Shown here: in pieces, positions 29,401-38,129 of the stretch
How the letters are laid out: each line of letters opens with the position of its first letter
How positions within the stretch are numbered: the stretch's first letter is position 1
Assembly: GCA_019155205.2 (NCBI GenBank)
Contig: JAHNZQ020000227.1
Span: forward strand, 481,072 to 545,071
Length of the DNA stretch: 64,000 nucleotides
From: Gracilaria vermiculophylla
Lineage: Eukaryota; Rhodophyta; Florideophyceae; Gracilariales; Gracilariaceae
Direction of reading: 5' to 3'
Made by a program: the position numbers and the translations under genes
The notes under the pieces: generated by a model
Told to the model about the DNA's origin: nothing
Seen by the model: only the letters and a program-made list of their open reading frames with translations
Database searches by the model: none

Positions 29401-30870
29401 TCACTGATGTAGCTCCGCGGTCTCGTGCAGAGTCTTCATCTCCTCGCAAAGTACGAAAAGGCGCTGTTCAACTGATTGCAATCTTGAAAGGGAGATATCA
29501 AGTTCACGAAGGCACACAGACCTTAGCAGCTTCCGAACCCGTTCTTCTTCCTCCTCACTTTCCATGTTTTCTTTCAAACGACGTTTGACGCCCTCGATTA
29601 GAATTCTGCCATATCTCTGGTTTTCGTCGCTAATCCATGATATCCACGTTGCGCGCCCGATCTGTTTGATTTCAGCAAAAGCTAGAAAGAGAAACATCCC
29701 AAACTTTGAAAACGTTGTAGATACCTTGTAAACCACAGAAAGACCAGCCAGTAAGTGAGCGAGGAAACATATTGCCAAAAGCATCCAATCGAGCCGAGAA
29801 GAGGAACCCGTTGCGGTTCGTACAAGCCTTTGAAAAGAAAAGCGGATGTATGCTTTCAAGAAAAGCCTCACCATATTACATACTATCCTAAATATTTTTC
29901 GCGGTTTCAGAATAAACCTTTCTGTGAATACCGAACGCATCCTTTCAGAGGCTTTTGGGCTTTGAATCGTACTCTTCGAGCCGCGTATAGTTGAGTTAAA
30001 ACGCTTTCTTTTATCCTCGAAAAGCCAGGGGTAGAGAACCCTCGTTCGCATTCCCCTGTGCACGACAACTTCTTTGGACAGCAAATCCAGTCTCCGCATG
30101 TATATTTTCCAAGAATGCGACATGCTTTTCACTTCTTCCAGCACATCATCTGCTTTTTCCAAGATTTTGATATCCTTCTTGAAGAAAGTCTTGTAGTAAG
30201 AAATTGTGTGAAAATGACTGTCCATTAAGTCCATCGTATCTTGCACCATGACCCCGAGTTCATCATGCATTGCTTCAAAATCTGACTCTGAAAAGGTAGA
30301 AGCGCTGACTATCTTGAAAGTTGTTTCCAACTCCTCCAAAAGTACGGCAAAATTCTCGAGTTGAGCTCGAGCTTCATCAGTGTTCGCAAACATTGCATGG
30401 ATTCTCTTTCCCTCTTCGAACACTCTCTGGGTTCCATTTGATATGTTCCTCAACTTTATTGAAAAGTCAGCATCACCGTTGAGCCACATGAGACTGTTCA
30501 ATGCGCGATTTTCGTGGGGAACACAAAGTAAGTCAAGGAATGCACGAATTCCACTAGTGACAATATCGTTTTCTTTCAAGTTTTTAAATTCTTTTAGTTC
30601 TTCCATACCCGTTTCGTCTCCACCATGACTCAAGAGACAAGAAAGGAAAGCATGAGGCATTTGGACCCTCTGTCTCGTACCGTTGATGGTGCAGTACTCA
30701 ACAAAACTTTCTCTAGCTATTTTGCAGTGGTTTTTGCCCGCTATATCCCCCGAAAAGTTCCAAAAGGGAAGCCATGAAGTAGTCCAAATTGACCGCGCTG
30801 CTGAAGCAAAACAAAAAAGACTTGGGCCAAGTGCCAGAAACAAGAACAAGAACCGTAAAGTTATCAACAT
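29401..30870 (-). CDS. secretory membrane protein resembling KAR5/GEX1/Brambleberry nuclear-fusion proteins
   Basis: 489 residues from the ATG at 30870, which opens a clear signal peptide (LRFLFLFLALGPSLFCFASA). Next comes a cysteine pattern C49-x10-C60-x17-C78 with intervening R, A and L (ARESFVEYC ... HAFLSCLL), then about 200 residues of predicted helix/coiled coil. One or two hydrophobic segments follow near 355-395 (LDWMLLAICFLAHLLAGLSVVY), then an acidic coiled-coil tail (SEEEEERVRKLLRS). Signal peptide, N-terminal Cys motif, coiled coil and C-terminal membrane spans are the layout of the Kar5/GEX1/Brambleberry family, which acts in nuclear-envelope fusion after mating. Sequence similarity is weak, so this is a proposal; otherwise it is an unrecognised ER protein. 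Confidence 0.4.
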   Translation of the reverse strand: MLITLRFLFLFLALGPSLFCFASAARSIWTTSWLPFWNFSGDIAGKNHCKIARESFVEYCTINGTRQRVQMPHAFLSCLLSHGGDETGMEELKEFKNLKENDIVTSGIRAFLDLLCVPHENRALNSLMWLNGDADFSIKLRNISNGTQRVFEEGKRIHAMFANTDEARAQLENFAVLLEELETTFKIVSASTFSESDFEAMHDELGVMVQDTMDLMDSHFHTISYYKTFFKKDIKILEKADDVLEEVKSMSHSWKIYMRRLDLLSKEVVVHRGMRTRVLYPWLFEDKRKRFNSTIRGSKSTIQSPKASERMRSVFTERFILKPRKIFRIVCNMVRLFLKAYIRFSFQRLVRTATGSSSRLDWMLLAICFLAHLLAGLSVVYKVSTTFSKFGMFLFLAFAEIKQIGRATWISWISDENQRYGRILIEGVKRRLKENMESEEEEERVRKLLRSVCLRELDISLSRLQSVEQRLFVLCEEMKTLHETAELHQ

Positions 30871-32407
30871 TTGTATGAGGCCTTTCCGGAATAAAGAACA
30901 AAGGATTTCTGAGTGACCAAGGCTCGTTCGAAGAAGTATCGAACACCACTGCGTTTGTCGTATGAGACTTTCATTGTACTGCTCAATTTCATATTTCCGA
31001 GATAAACCCTCTGAATGCTTTAATTTACGGACGTCACGCAACACACAGAAAAGGGTTCCTCCAAAAATCAAGCTGGTCTAATCATCTTCGAGTTTTTATC
31101 CTCAAGAATTCCTCTGCTTTCGATCTCGTGCACATCAGGCCACATAGCGACCTAGCAAATGCATATGAAACTTCAAGTATTTATAATATCGTTCTCTTTG
31201 TTCATAATACGGGAAAATTGTTGAATTACGAAGAAGTTTTCACTTCATAGCCGAGAATAAATTTAGTTGTTTCGCAATCAGAAATGACAGACCTTGAGTT
31301 TCTTGACAAAGCATATGATAACCGATGAATTCCTGGAGAGGTCCGTAACACCAACGCCATCCTGTTTGCAGTGATTTACTTTGCTATGTCCCAAATTTCC
31401 ATCTCCAATGCGTTTCTGATGCTGATGATTGCTGCTTAGTACCGATGTAAGCAGTAAATGTCTTTTTCAGAAGAGTGAATCTTTGAAGTAATCGAATCAG
31501 TTCGATGAGATTGAGATTGCAGTTTGTCACAGCTATCCTCGTGAAGGGGGGCTATCTCGGATTGCCATCGTTGGACTGCAACCCACTGCTGGCACAAAGG
31601 ATTAGCTTTCGGCAAAAAACTCGTCTCAATTTAACCCCTCTCAAACAAAGCCGAAATGAACGCTATCTTGCAGTCTGACGATGCACTAAACTCCCTATTA
31701 CTTTTGTTACTTCTATTTCAGCCGACCTGTGTCAAAGACAAACTGTCTTGTTTCATTTGATCAACGTTCAAGCTGTGTTCTTGACACGTCAGTTTATCTA
31801 CGTCTGTAACAGTTGTTACAAAACTGCAGACTCGAGTCGCGACTGATGTAGTGTAAAACAATCACTCTTCTTCAGTCTCATTTTGGAGAAATTCATCACG
31901 AACCCATCCTTCATGCAGTTCATACACGAGGCGAATTGTCCTCGTGACTATTTCTACTTGCAACAAATTTGCAAAGCATTGTTCATAGTGAACAAGCTAG
32001 GAAGAGTTCGGTTCTTTTCCGGGAATTTGCAATCCGGTTTTGAAGAGCAGGAGTAATCAATCCTTTCAAACAAACCCCTATCTATGAGCGCAACAGCTGC
32101 GTCACTGCCGCCCAATGTATTCATCTCGCAATGCCACGTCCCCTTCTTTCTGTTTGATGAATGAGGCCAAGGCGTTCATCACGAGGGCCATACTATTGCA
32201 TCTATGTTAACCACCTCGCCTTATCCGTTCATCACCACCTGTGTCGGCTTGGCAGACCAATCTATGCCGCGATCGTGGAACAAGTGCGTGTTGAGAACTA
32301 CTAAATTGCTGAATTCGAAAAGTGGCGAATTTAGAGCCACATTTGGTATCTGGCAAATAATCGTTCCACGCTGCTTAAACAAGATTTCCATGACATGATA
32401 TGAAGTT
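30871..32407. other. divergent intergenic region, nothing recognised
   Basis: 1.54 kb between divergent genes, moderately A+T-rich. No open frame with a credible start beyond 64 codons; no RNA gene or repeat identified. Confidence 0.4.
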
Positions 32408-33256
32408 ATGGGGTCTTCCGCAACTTGCTTTGTGGGAGCAAGAGCCCTTTTTCAATTCGCAAAACACAAACCTGTACTGAGAGCATCCAGTTCCTTGACT
32501 AAAAAGTGTCGGTTGTCTTTCGAGAACCGATTCACCATCCGATTCTTACGATATCCTACGGTGACTAGAATGACGAGCACGGACTCGATGCAAACGGAGA
32601 GGGGTGAGAAGGAATTGATGTCCAACGTATTGAAGTTTTGGTTCGGTGATGATAACTTTCCTCCATATGAGAACTACGAAGGACAAGGGGAGCTTTGGTA
32701 CGGGTCTTCTGAAGAAACCGACACCACCATACGCCAACGTTTTGGCCGTGCGACCGATGATGCTATCGCAGGAAAATATGATCACTGGATGGGGAACAAG
32801 AATCACGGATACAAATCGGACCTTGCTTTGGTGGTCATGCTCGACCAGTTTTCAAGAAATATATACAGAGGCTCTGAGAAAGCATTTGAAGGAGATGCAA
32901 AAGCAAGAGCCGTTGTTCAACGCCTGCTTGATACTGGAGAATGGAAAGGCCTTAAAGACCATTTTTCTCCGGTAGCCAGATGCTCTTTCCTTCTTTGTTT
33001 GATGCATCAGGAGTCTCTCGATGACCAGATTAAATGCATGGAACTTATCGAAAGCATGATCGAGGAGTGTAAATCGGCAGGAAAAGAAGCTGAAAAGACC
33101 ATAGAGATTTTGCACAAATCACTTTACTTCGCTCAAACACATCGAGACATTATTGAACAGTTCGGAAGATTTCCGCATAGAAACAAAGCCCTTTCTCGGC
33201 TATCGACTCCTGAGGAGGAACGGTATCTGATCGATGGCCCAAGATTTGGTCAGTGA
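32408..33256 (+). CDS. DUF924 family protein
   Basis: 282 residues from the ATG at 32408. Residues about 70-280 form a DUF924 domain: VLKFWFGDDN, LALVVMLDQFSRNIYRGS, FSPVARCSFLLCLMHQES and the signature FGRFPHRNKALSR-STPEE. DUF924 proteins are helical, TPR-like in fold and found in bacteria and many eukaryotes; no reaction is established. The first roughly 60 residues are basic and poor in acids (ARALFQFAKHKPVLRASSS), so mitochondrial or plastid import is plausible. An internal ATG at residue 55 would give a form without it. The stop is 72 bp from the convergent UBC9 stop. Confidence 0.85.
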   Translation: MGSSATCFVGARALFQFAKHKPVLRASSSLTKKCRLSFENRFTIRFLRYPTVTRMTSTDSMQTERGEKELMSNVLKFWFGDDNFPPYENYEGQGELWYGSSEETDTTIRQRFGRATDDAIAGKYDHWMGNKNHGYKSDLALVVMLDQFSRNIYRGSEKAFEGDAKARAVVQRLLDTGEWKGLKDHFSPVARCSFLLCLMHQESLDDQIKCMELIESMIEECKSAGKEAEKTIEILHKSLYFAQTHRDIIEQFGRFPHRNKALSRLSTPEEERYLIDGPRFGQ

Positions 33257-33328
33257 TGTCAGCCCTATTAATTCATCTAGTCAGATGTTGTGTACCGATA
33301 ACACGTGCAACTCTTAGACAAATGTTGA

Positions 33329-34102
33329 CTACGGTGCATTCTGTGCGGCAACATGCTTAACTCGGTTGTTATATGCAGTCCTTGATTTCATGAAGAGGTC
33401 GTAAGCCTCCGCGTTGGCAGGGTCACTTGCGTTCGGGTTGTCCAATAAATCTTGAATACCAAGCAGAATCTATTTGTGCATCCATCGCGAGTTAGAAATG
33501 CTTTGGTTGATCATGTTCTGTACGTTGGGAGTTCTATTGCACGTCTTACCTGTTTGACTGTAATGGAGGGTCTCCAGGCCTTATCAGCATCGATAATGCT
33601 CAAGCATACGGTTCCAGAAGGATACACGTTGGGATGAAAGAGCGGTGGGGTGAATCGGCCTAAGCATAATTACAAACAGAGTTAGTTTGCTAGCCATTGT
33701 CATGCATCGGGCGATGGCCGAAGTCATAGGATGATACGTACATTTTGGAGGTCGACTTGGGTAGTCATCGGTGAATTCAAGAACCAGTTTATACATACCT
33801 CCCGCCCACAAGGTCTGGGAGAGAAAACCATAGCAGTCAGTGATCTGCTTATAATGGTTATGGAGCGATAGAAACCCCCACATGCTTTCCTTATCGTGTG
33901 GGTCGGAGTATGACGAAGAAGAGCTTTCTGTAAGCGCCAGTTATGTTAAACTTACGTTGTCCTTCCCAGGAATGCCACATTCCCATTTCATGAGATTTGT
34001 CTGTCCATCAAGCTTTTCTGGACGGGCATAGAAGCCCACAGGATGATCTAGGCGCCACTGTTTCCTCTCTTCTACGAGCCTTCCACGCGCTATACCGCTC
34101 AT
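33329..34102 (-). CDS. UBC9: SUMO-conjugating enzyme E2 UBC9, four exons
   Basis: Exons 34102-33956, 33814-33742, 33659-33550 and 33469-33329 give 156 residues. Introns of 141, 82 and 80 nt have donors GTAAGT, GTACGT and GTAAGA and AG acceptors, and every join restores the family sequence. The protein starts [17 protein letters not shown], with HPN at 82-84 and catalytic Cys92 in SGTVCLS (Cys93 in the human enzyme as I recall). [22 protein letters not shown] and [13 protein letters not shown] identify UBC9 rather than a ubiquitin E2. It accepts SUMO from the E1 and transfers it to psi-K-x-E lysines, mainly in the nucleus. Three introns in 156 codons is unusual here, where most genes have none. 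Confidence 0.95.
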
Positions 34103-34678
34103 TGTCTACCAGTTGTGAAATCCCTTAGGAATTGAGTCCAGGAATGATGGTACTAAGAGAGTAGAAGTGATATTTTCTTGTGATTCAGCTTCCGTTATGA
34201 GTTCTTTGGATTCTATAGCCGAGGGTCGAGTGGAAGAGGCGGCTTCATCTCTGGCATTTTTGAGTGCACTTGAAAAGCCGCTTCTCGCTTTGAAACTTGA
34301 TCTTTGAAATCGAAATTTACGCTTCAACGATGTCTATTTCTGTAAATAAAAAAAAAACTCTACTGTAGTTTTCTGCGAAACGTCGGATACGTGACCAGAG
34401 TCAGCACTGCATCTCAAGGTTACAGAACTTCAAAATTTTGGGGCTATTTGAAAATACCACCAATTAGTAGCCCTGGATCCGTTCCTACTGGCAGCCTGGG
34501 AAGGAGGGTCGCAATCATGTTGCTGTAGAGCAAAACATATCAAAAGGTCACCTGTAGAACCATTTGTAAACACTGACCTACGCCCACAATTTCGTACCAC
34601 GCGCCACTTCGCCTCGCAGCTAAACAGTGCAGAGCATCTCGGACAGAAGCTGTTCAGTTCCATTCATCACGAAAAAGA
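34103..34678. other. region between UBC9 and prefoldin 6 with unassigned open frames
   Basis: 576 bp between divergent genes. On the minus strand a 73-codon open frame (34327-34106) ends with TAG four bases before the UBC9 ATG but has no ATG. A T-rich tract and TTTACAG acceptor lie just upstream (about 34342-34360). It may be a 5'-UTR exon of UBC9 or the end of a separate spliced gene. Another minus-strand frame from the ATG at 34663 starts MELNSFCPRCSAL and holds a CxxC pair, but overlaps the probable prefoldin 6 promoter. Confidence 0.3.
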
Positions 34679-35261
34679 ATGGCACAGTATCAAATTCTTT
34701 CAAATATGAAGGAAAGAATTGAAAAGATGTCAGGGGAAGTGCGAGGGATCCAACGAGGTATGCCCAAGATCTTGCTCACCACGTCAGTCCAAACTTTGCG
34801 AATTGCGTACATAGAACGACATGCTGACGGTATTCTTCAGATCACGCCGCTGCTGTCCAAGGGATGAACGGCTTGCAAAACCAGTTGACCGAAAACAAAC
34901 TTGTCAAGCAGGTAAGCTAAACGAATTCAATGCATACAATTGCTTCGGTGGTTGAACCAAGAAAAGAAAGGGGGCAATTGACATGTGATTGTTCTTCTTT
35001 GCGTCTGTAAAGGAATTGGATGATCTCGAAGACGGAGCAAAAGTTTATAAGCTTGTGGGTCCAGTGCTTGTGCCCCAAGACGCAGATGAAGCAAAAAGTA
35101 CTGTTCAAACGCGAATTGAATACATTTCGAAAGAACTCGCAAGCGCCAAGACAAAAGTGGAAAGCATTGAAAAGAACGAAGAAGCAAAGAAACTTGCGTT
35201 GCTTGCCGAACAGCAGAAGTTTCAGGCTTTAGTTCACCAGACTGCAGCTCAAAGCTCATAG
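34679..35261 (+). CDS. PFDN6: prefoldin subunit 6, three exons
   Basis: Exons 34679-34757, 34841-34911 and 35013-35261 encode 132 residues. Introns of 83 and 101 nt have donors GTATGC and GTAAGC and acceptors TTCAG and TAAAG. The joined product shows NQLTENKLVKQELDDLEDG, then VYKLVGPVLVPQD and TRIEYISKELASAK: the beta-type prefoldin layout of two helices flanking a beta hairpin, closest to subunit 6 (QLTENNIVKEEL and LLGPVLVKQ in animals as I recall). Prefoldin hands unfolded actin and tubulin to the CCT chaperonin. Length is normal. It is divergent from UBC9, also intron-rich. Confidence 0.93.
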
Positions 35262-36119
35262 CAATGGCGCATTCTTTCGAGATAGACCCCTGTTCTTAGT
35301 TTTTAAAGCAAATGGATCTCTTTTCCCAGACTCTATCACAGTTGAAAAGAATGTATGTATGCGTTCAACTCAGCTTCCATGAAACCAAGGCCATTATCTT
35401 TCGATGATATTCGTGGTTCAGAGTTTCAAGATATGGCCGGCACAGGGCTTTAATGGCAGGCTCGTAGTTTTTGATAGTCATGTTCGTCACAAAACCCATT
35501 GTGATTCAAAAGAGAACGTTTTCTTTCTCCCATGATTTGATCAGAAAGGCTGGTGACAAATTCTGATACTCTTAGTATAAGAGGTTATGGTTTACACCTT
35601 TTACCTCTGATTCATTCTGCACTTCGGAGCGCACGTGCGACTGCAAATATAAACATAAAAGTTAGAACGCCCAACTTGGTATTAATTTTTTGGGAAGGTT
35701 AACCTGGACCGATCTTCAGATACCTTCCCCGTGCATGTGTTTTGCGTTGGATTGTCCTACTTACCCCGTATATTGGTCTCTCGGCGAGTTGTGTAGAGAC
35801 ATTGAACCAGGAAATTGTGATGCTTTGGTTCCGAGAAGGTCGCGAAAAGTACAAAAGGGAACATCCGAAAATAACGAAATTGCAATGCTTGCTGATACGG
35901 CTTTTCAGAGATAATGGCCAATTTAGCTTTTATTTCGCATCCAGGCACCGTCGGCCTTTTAGTCGTCGATGTCGAAATCAGATTCTTGATAAGCTTCATT
36001 CGCTCTTCATCGATTAGGTTGCAGTTTAGTCTTGCCAACCGTCTGCACGCGTTCTGCGTGTTGTAATTGTTCTTCGCTGAATATTTACTTCGTCATTTCG
36101 CCCTCTTCTCTCTCTCACC
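35262..36119. other. intergenic region with a possible minus-strand spliced gene
   Basis: 858 bp between two plus-strand genes. On the minus strand a well-formed intron can be drawn from 35764 to 35641 (124 nt): GTAAGT donor, TCTAAC branch-like motif, T-rich tract, TTTGCAG acceptor. Flanking minus-strand frames are open, but no ATG, family or unique reading frame can be fixed, so no CDS is called. Confidence 0.25.
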
Positions 36120-37820
36120 ATGTCATCTAGTGAGTCTCAGGAGCTCATCGTTGTGCTGGATTCAGCAGCTCTAATAGCTGGTACCGACAACTTGTTCTCC
36201 CTCGGTGGAATCGTGAACACAGAAACAGGTGAATCGTTGTATTTGCAATCATCCCAACCAAAGGTGACTTTCTATTCTATTCCAGAAGTCTTTCATGAAA
36301 TTCGAGACCCTAGGGCCCGTGCTCGGCTTGCCTTGTTGCAGGACTCAGTTGTTTTGCGTACTCCGTCTTCGGAGGCTGTAGCTGAGACCATCGATTTCTC
36401 AAAGCGTACAGGAGACTTTGCCGTTTTGTCAGTAACTGATTTGAAAGTTATCGCTCTGACACGCATGCTCGAACGCGAAGCAAATGGGGACAAATTCTTG
36501 AAAACTGCTCCAGCTCAACGACGTGCATCAGAGATTCGCATTGGTAGAACCATTCCGTTTGATGTACTCGACCAACTTGAGGCCGAAAATGCAGAAGATC
36601 GAATCTCTGGGAATGAGCCCAACAGCAATGAGACAAGCGAAAGCTCTGGGGGGGATTGGAAAGTCGTGGCAAAGACATATACGAAACCTGTGACCCAGAA
36701 AGTGAAACCAAAGAAGAAAAGAGTCGAAAACAAAGGTAAAGAATCGCTTCAAGAGAACAAAAAGTCAGCGGATTGGCAAGAGGCAGAAAAAAAGGGTGAT
36801 GGAAACGTTCTTAATGAGCCACTTCATGACAAAAAGTCGGCGGATTTGCAAGAGGCACGAAGAAAGGGAGATGGAAACGTTCTTAATGAGCCACATCATG
36901 AGCCGATGGTAATCGAGGAGAAGCAGCTTGTTCGTGAGCAAAATGAAAACGGCAAGTCAGTGAGCACAAACCAACCACGTCGTGGCAGACGGTATCGCAG
37001 AAGGAAACGGAAACCCGTCAAAATTGGAGATGCTCCAAGTGCAGAACTGAATGAGAAACAGGGAGCAGAAGCGGAAGTATCTCATGTCAAAGTTGACGTG
37101 CACCCGTGTGTCGTGGAACACACTTCTAAATCCTCAGCTGAGTTAGGTACAGAGGAAAACGATGCGCAGATCAGTGGCTCTGATGAAACGGAGGACAGTG
37201 ACGAAGATGGTTCTGAGTGGATAAACGAGGTTAATCTTGAAAAGCATCTTGCACGTGATAGAGGGCAAGAAATGGATTTAGAAGAGGGACGGAACAAGGT
37301 CGCGTGTGTCACTACAGATTTTGCTATGCAGAACACTATGCTGCAAATGGGGTTAAAACTACTTTCTGTTGATGGGCGTAGATCAATTCAGAAGATTAAG
37401 CACTTTGCTCTGCGTTGTCATTCTTGTGGACTTGTGACGACCGAATTGGAGCGCAAGTTTTGTCGGAATTGCGGAAACTCTTGTATGCATCGCGTTGCTT
37501 ACAAAATCGACAAAAACGGAGTGGCCCGTGCCTATTTGAACCCAAAAAAGAAGGCCTCTTTACGGGGCACGAAGTATCCTATACCGATGCCAAGAGGGGG
37601 CCGACACAACAAAGACTTGATTTTACGAGAGGATCAGATAGACCCTGTGAAGCAAAGGCGACTACAAAAGCAAAGGGAGAGATTGAACGTGGATGTACTG
37701 GATCCATCAAACTTCTACAACGCGGGGGCCAAGTTCAACCCGTACAACAAGCCCGTAATTGTCGGGTACGGCCGTAGGAACCCAAACGAAGTAAGAGGGA
37801 GCTCACGCGGCTCGCGATAG
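36120..37820 (+). CDS. NOB1: NOB1 endonuclease, 20S pre-rRNA site-D cleavage
   Basis: 566 residues from the ATG at 36120. The N-terminal PIN nuclease domain (about 9-130) shows VLDSAALIAG, SIPEVFHEIRD and SVTDLKVIALT with the expected acidic residues. A zinc ribbon follows near 432-451 (CHSC ... FCRNCGN), then YLNPKKKASLRGTKYPIP and PRGGRHNKDLILREDQ, both diagnostic for NOB1. NOB1 makes the last cut that forms the 18S rRNA 3' end in cytoplasmic pre-40S particles. The variable linker contains a 24-residue direct duplication (KKSAD-x-QEA-x-x-KGDGNVLNEP) encoded at 36758-36901, so this copy (566) is longer than typical NOB1 (about 400-460). Confidence 0.95.
   Translation: MSSSESQELIVVLDSAALIAGTDNLFSLGGIVNTETGESLYLQSSQPKVTFYSIPEVFHEIRDPRARARLALLQDSVVLRTPSSEAVAETIDFSKRTGDFAVLSVTDLKVIALTRMLEREANGDKFLKTAPAQRRASEIRIGRTIPFDVLDQLEAENAEDRISGNEPNSNETSESSGGDWKVVAKTYTKPVTQKVKPKKKRVENKGKESLQENKKSADWQEAEKKGDGNVLNEPLHDKKSADLQEARRKGDGNVLNEPHHEPMVIEEKQLVREQNENGKSVSTNQPRRGRRYRRRKRKPVKIGDAPSAELNEKQGAEAEVSHVKVDVHPCVVEHTSKSSAELGTEENDAQISGSDETEDSDEDGSEWINEVNLEKHLARDRGQEMDLEEGRNKVACVTTDFAMQNTMLQMGLKLLSVDGRRSIQKIKHFALRCHSCGLVTTELERKFCRNCGNSCMHRVAYKIDKNGVARAYLNPKKKASLRGTKYPIPMPRGGRHNKDLILREDQIDPVKQRRLQKQRERLNVDVLDPSNFYNAGAKFNPYNKPVIVGYGRRNPNEVRGSSRGSR
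36758..36901 (+). repeat. 72-bp tandem duplication within NOB1
   Basis: Two copies, 36758-36829 and 36830-36901, each starting CAAAAAGTC(A/G)GCGGATT. They differ at only a handful of positions and keep the reading frame (24 codons). The low divergence suggests recent slippage or unequal exchange in a disordered linker. Confidence 0.85.
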
Positions 37821-38129
37821 TGTTGAGGATACCATGCTTCCATAAAGCTAATGCTCGTACTGATCGAATGGAGATTTCAACGTGATCCACGCAGAACGTG
37901 CGATTTACCTGCCTCACGACTTAAGTTTTCGGGATGCAAAGAGTAGCGAAGAGCAGCGGGGAGGCTTTGGTCTGGAGAGAGTTCTTATCAGGATCTAGTG
38001 TACATTCTCAGATTGGTTTGGACCTCGATATGGGACTAACAGGGTGGGGTGCTCGCTTGTGAGCGTCGGAAGGAAAACAATGCCGCCAACCAATTTGTAC
38101 ATTTTGACTAATTGTAGAGTTTGTTCCGT
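37821..38129. other. convergent intergenic region NOB1/UBE2Z
   Basis: 309 bp between convergent stop codons; only presumptive 3' UTR sequence seen. Confidence 0.4.

Noticed and set aside
34430..34663. Small zinc-ribbon protein (MELNSFCPRCSAL) on the minus strand
   Set aside because: Has an ATG and a CxxC pair but starts 15 bp from the divergent PFDN6 ATG, lacks a second clear metal pair and matches no RPA12/RPB9/RPC11 pattern.
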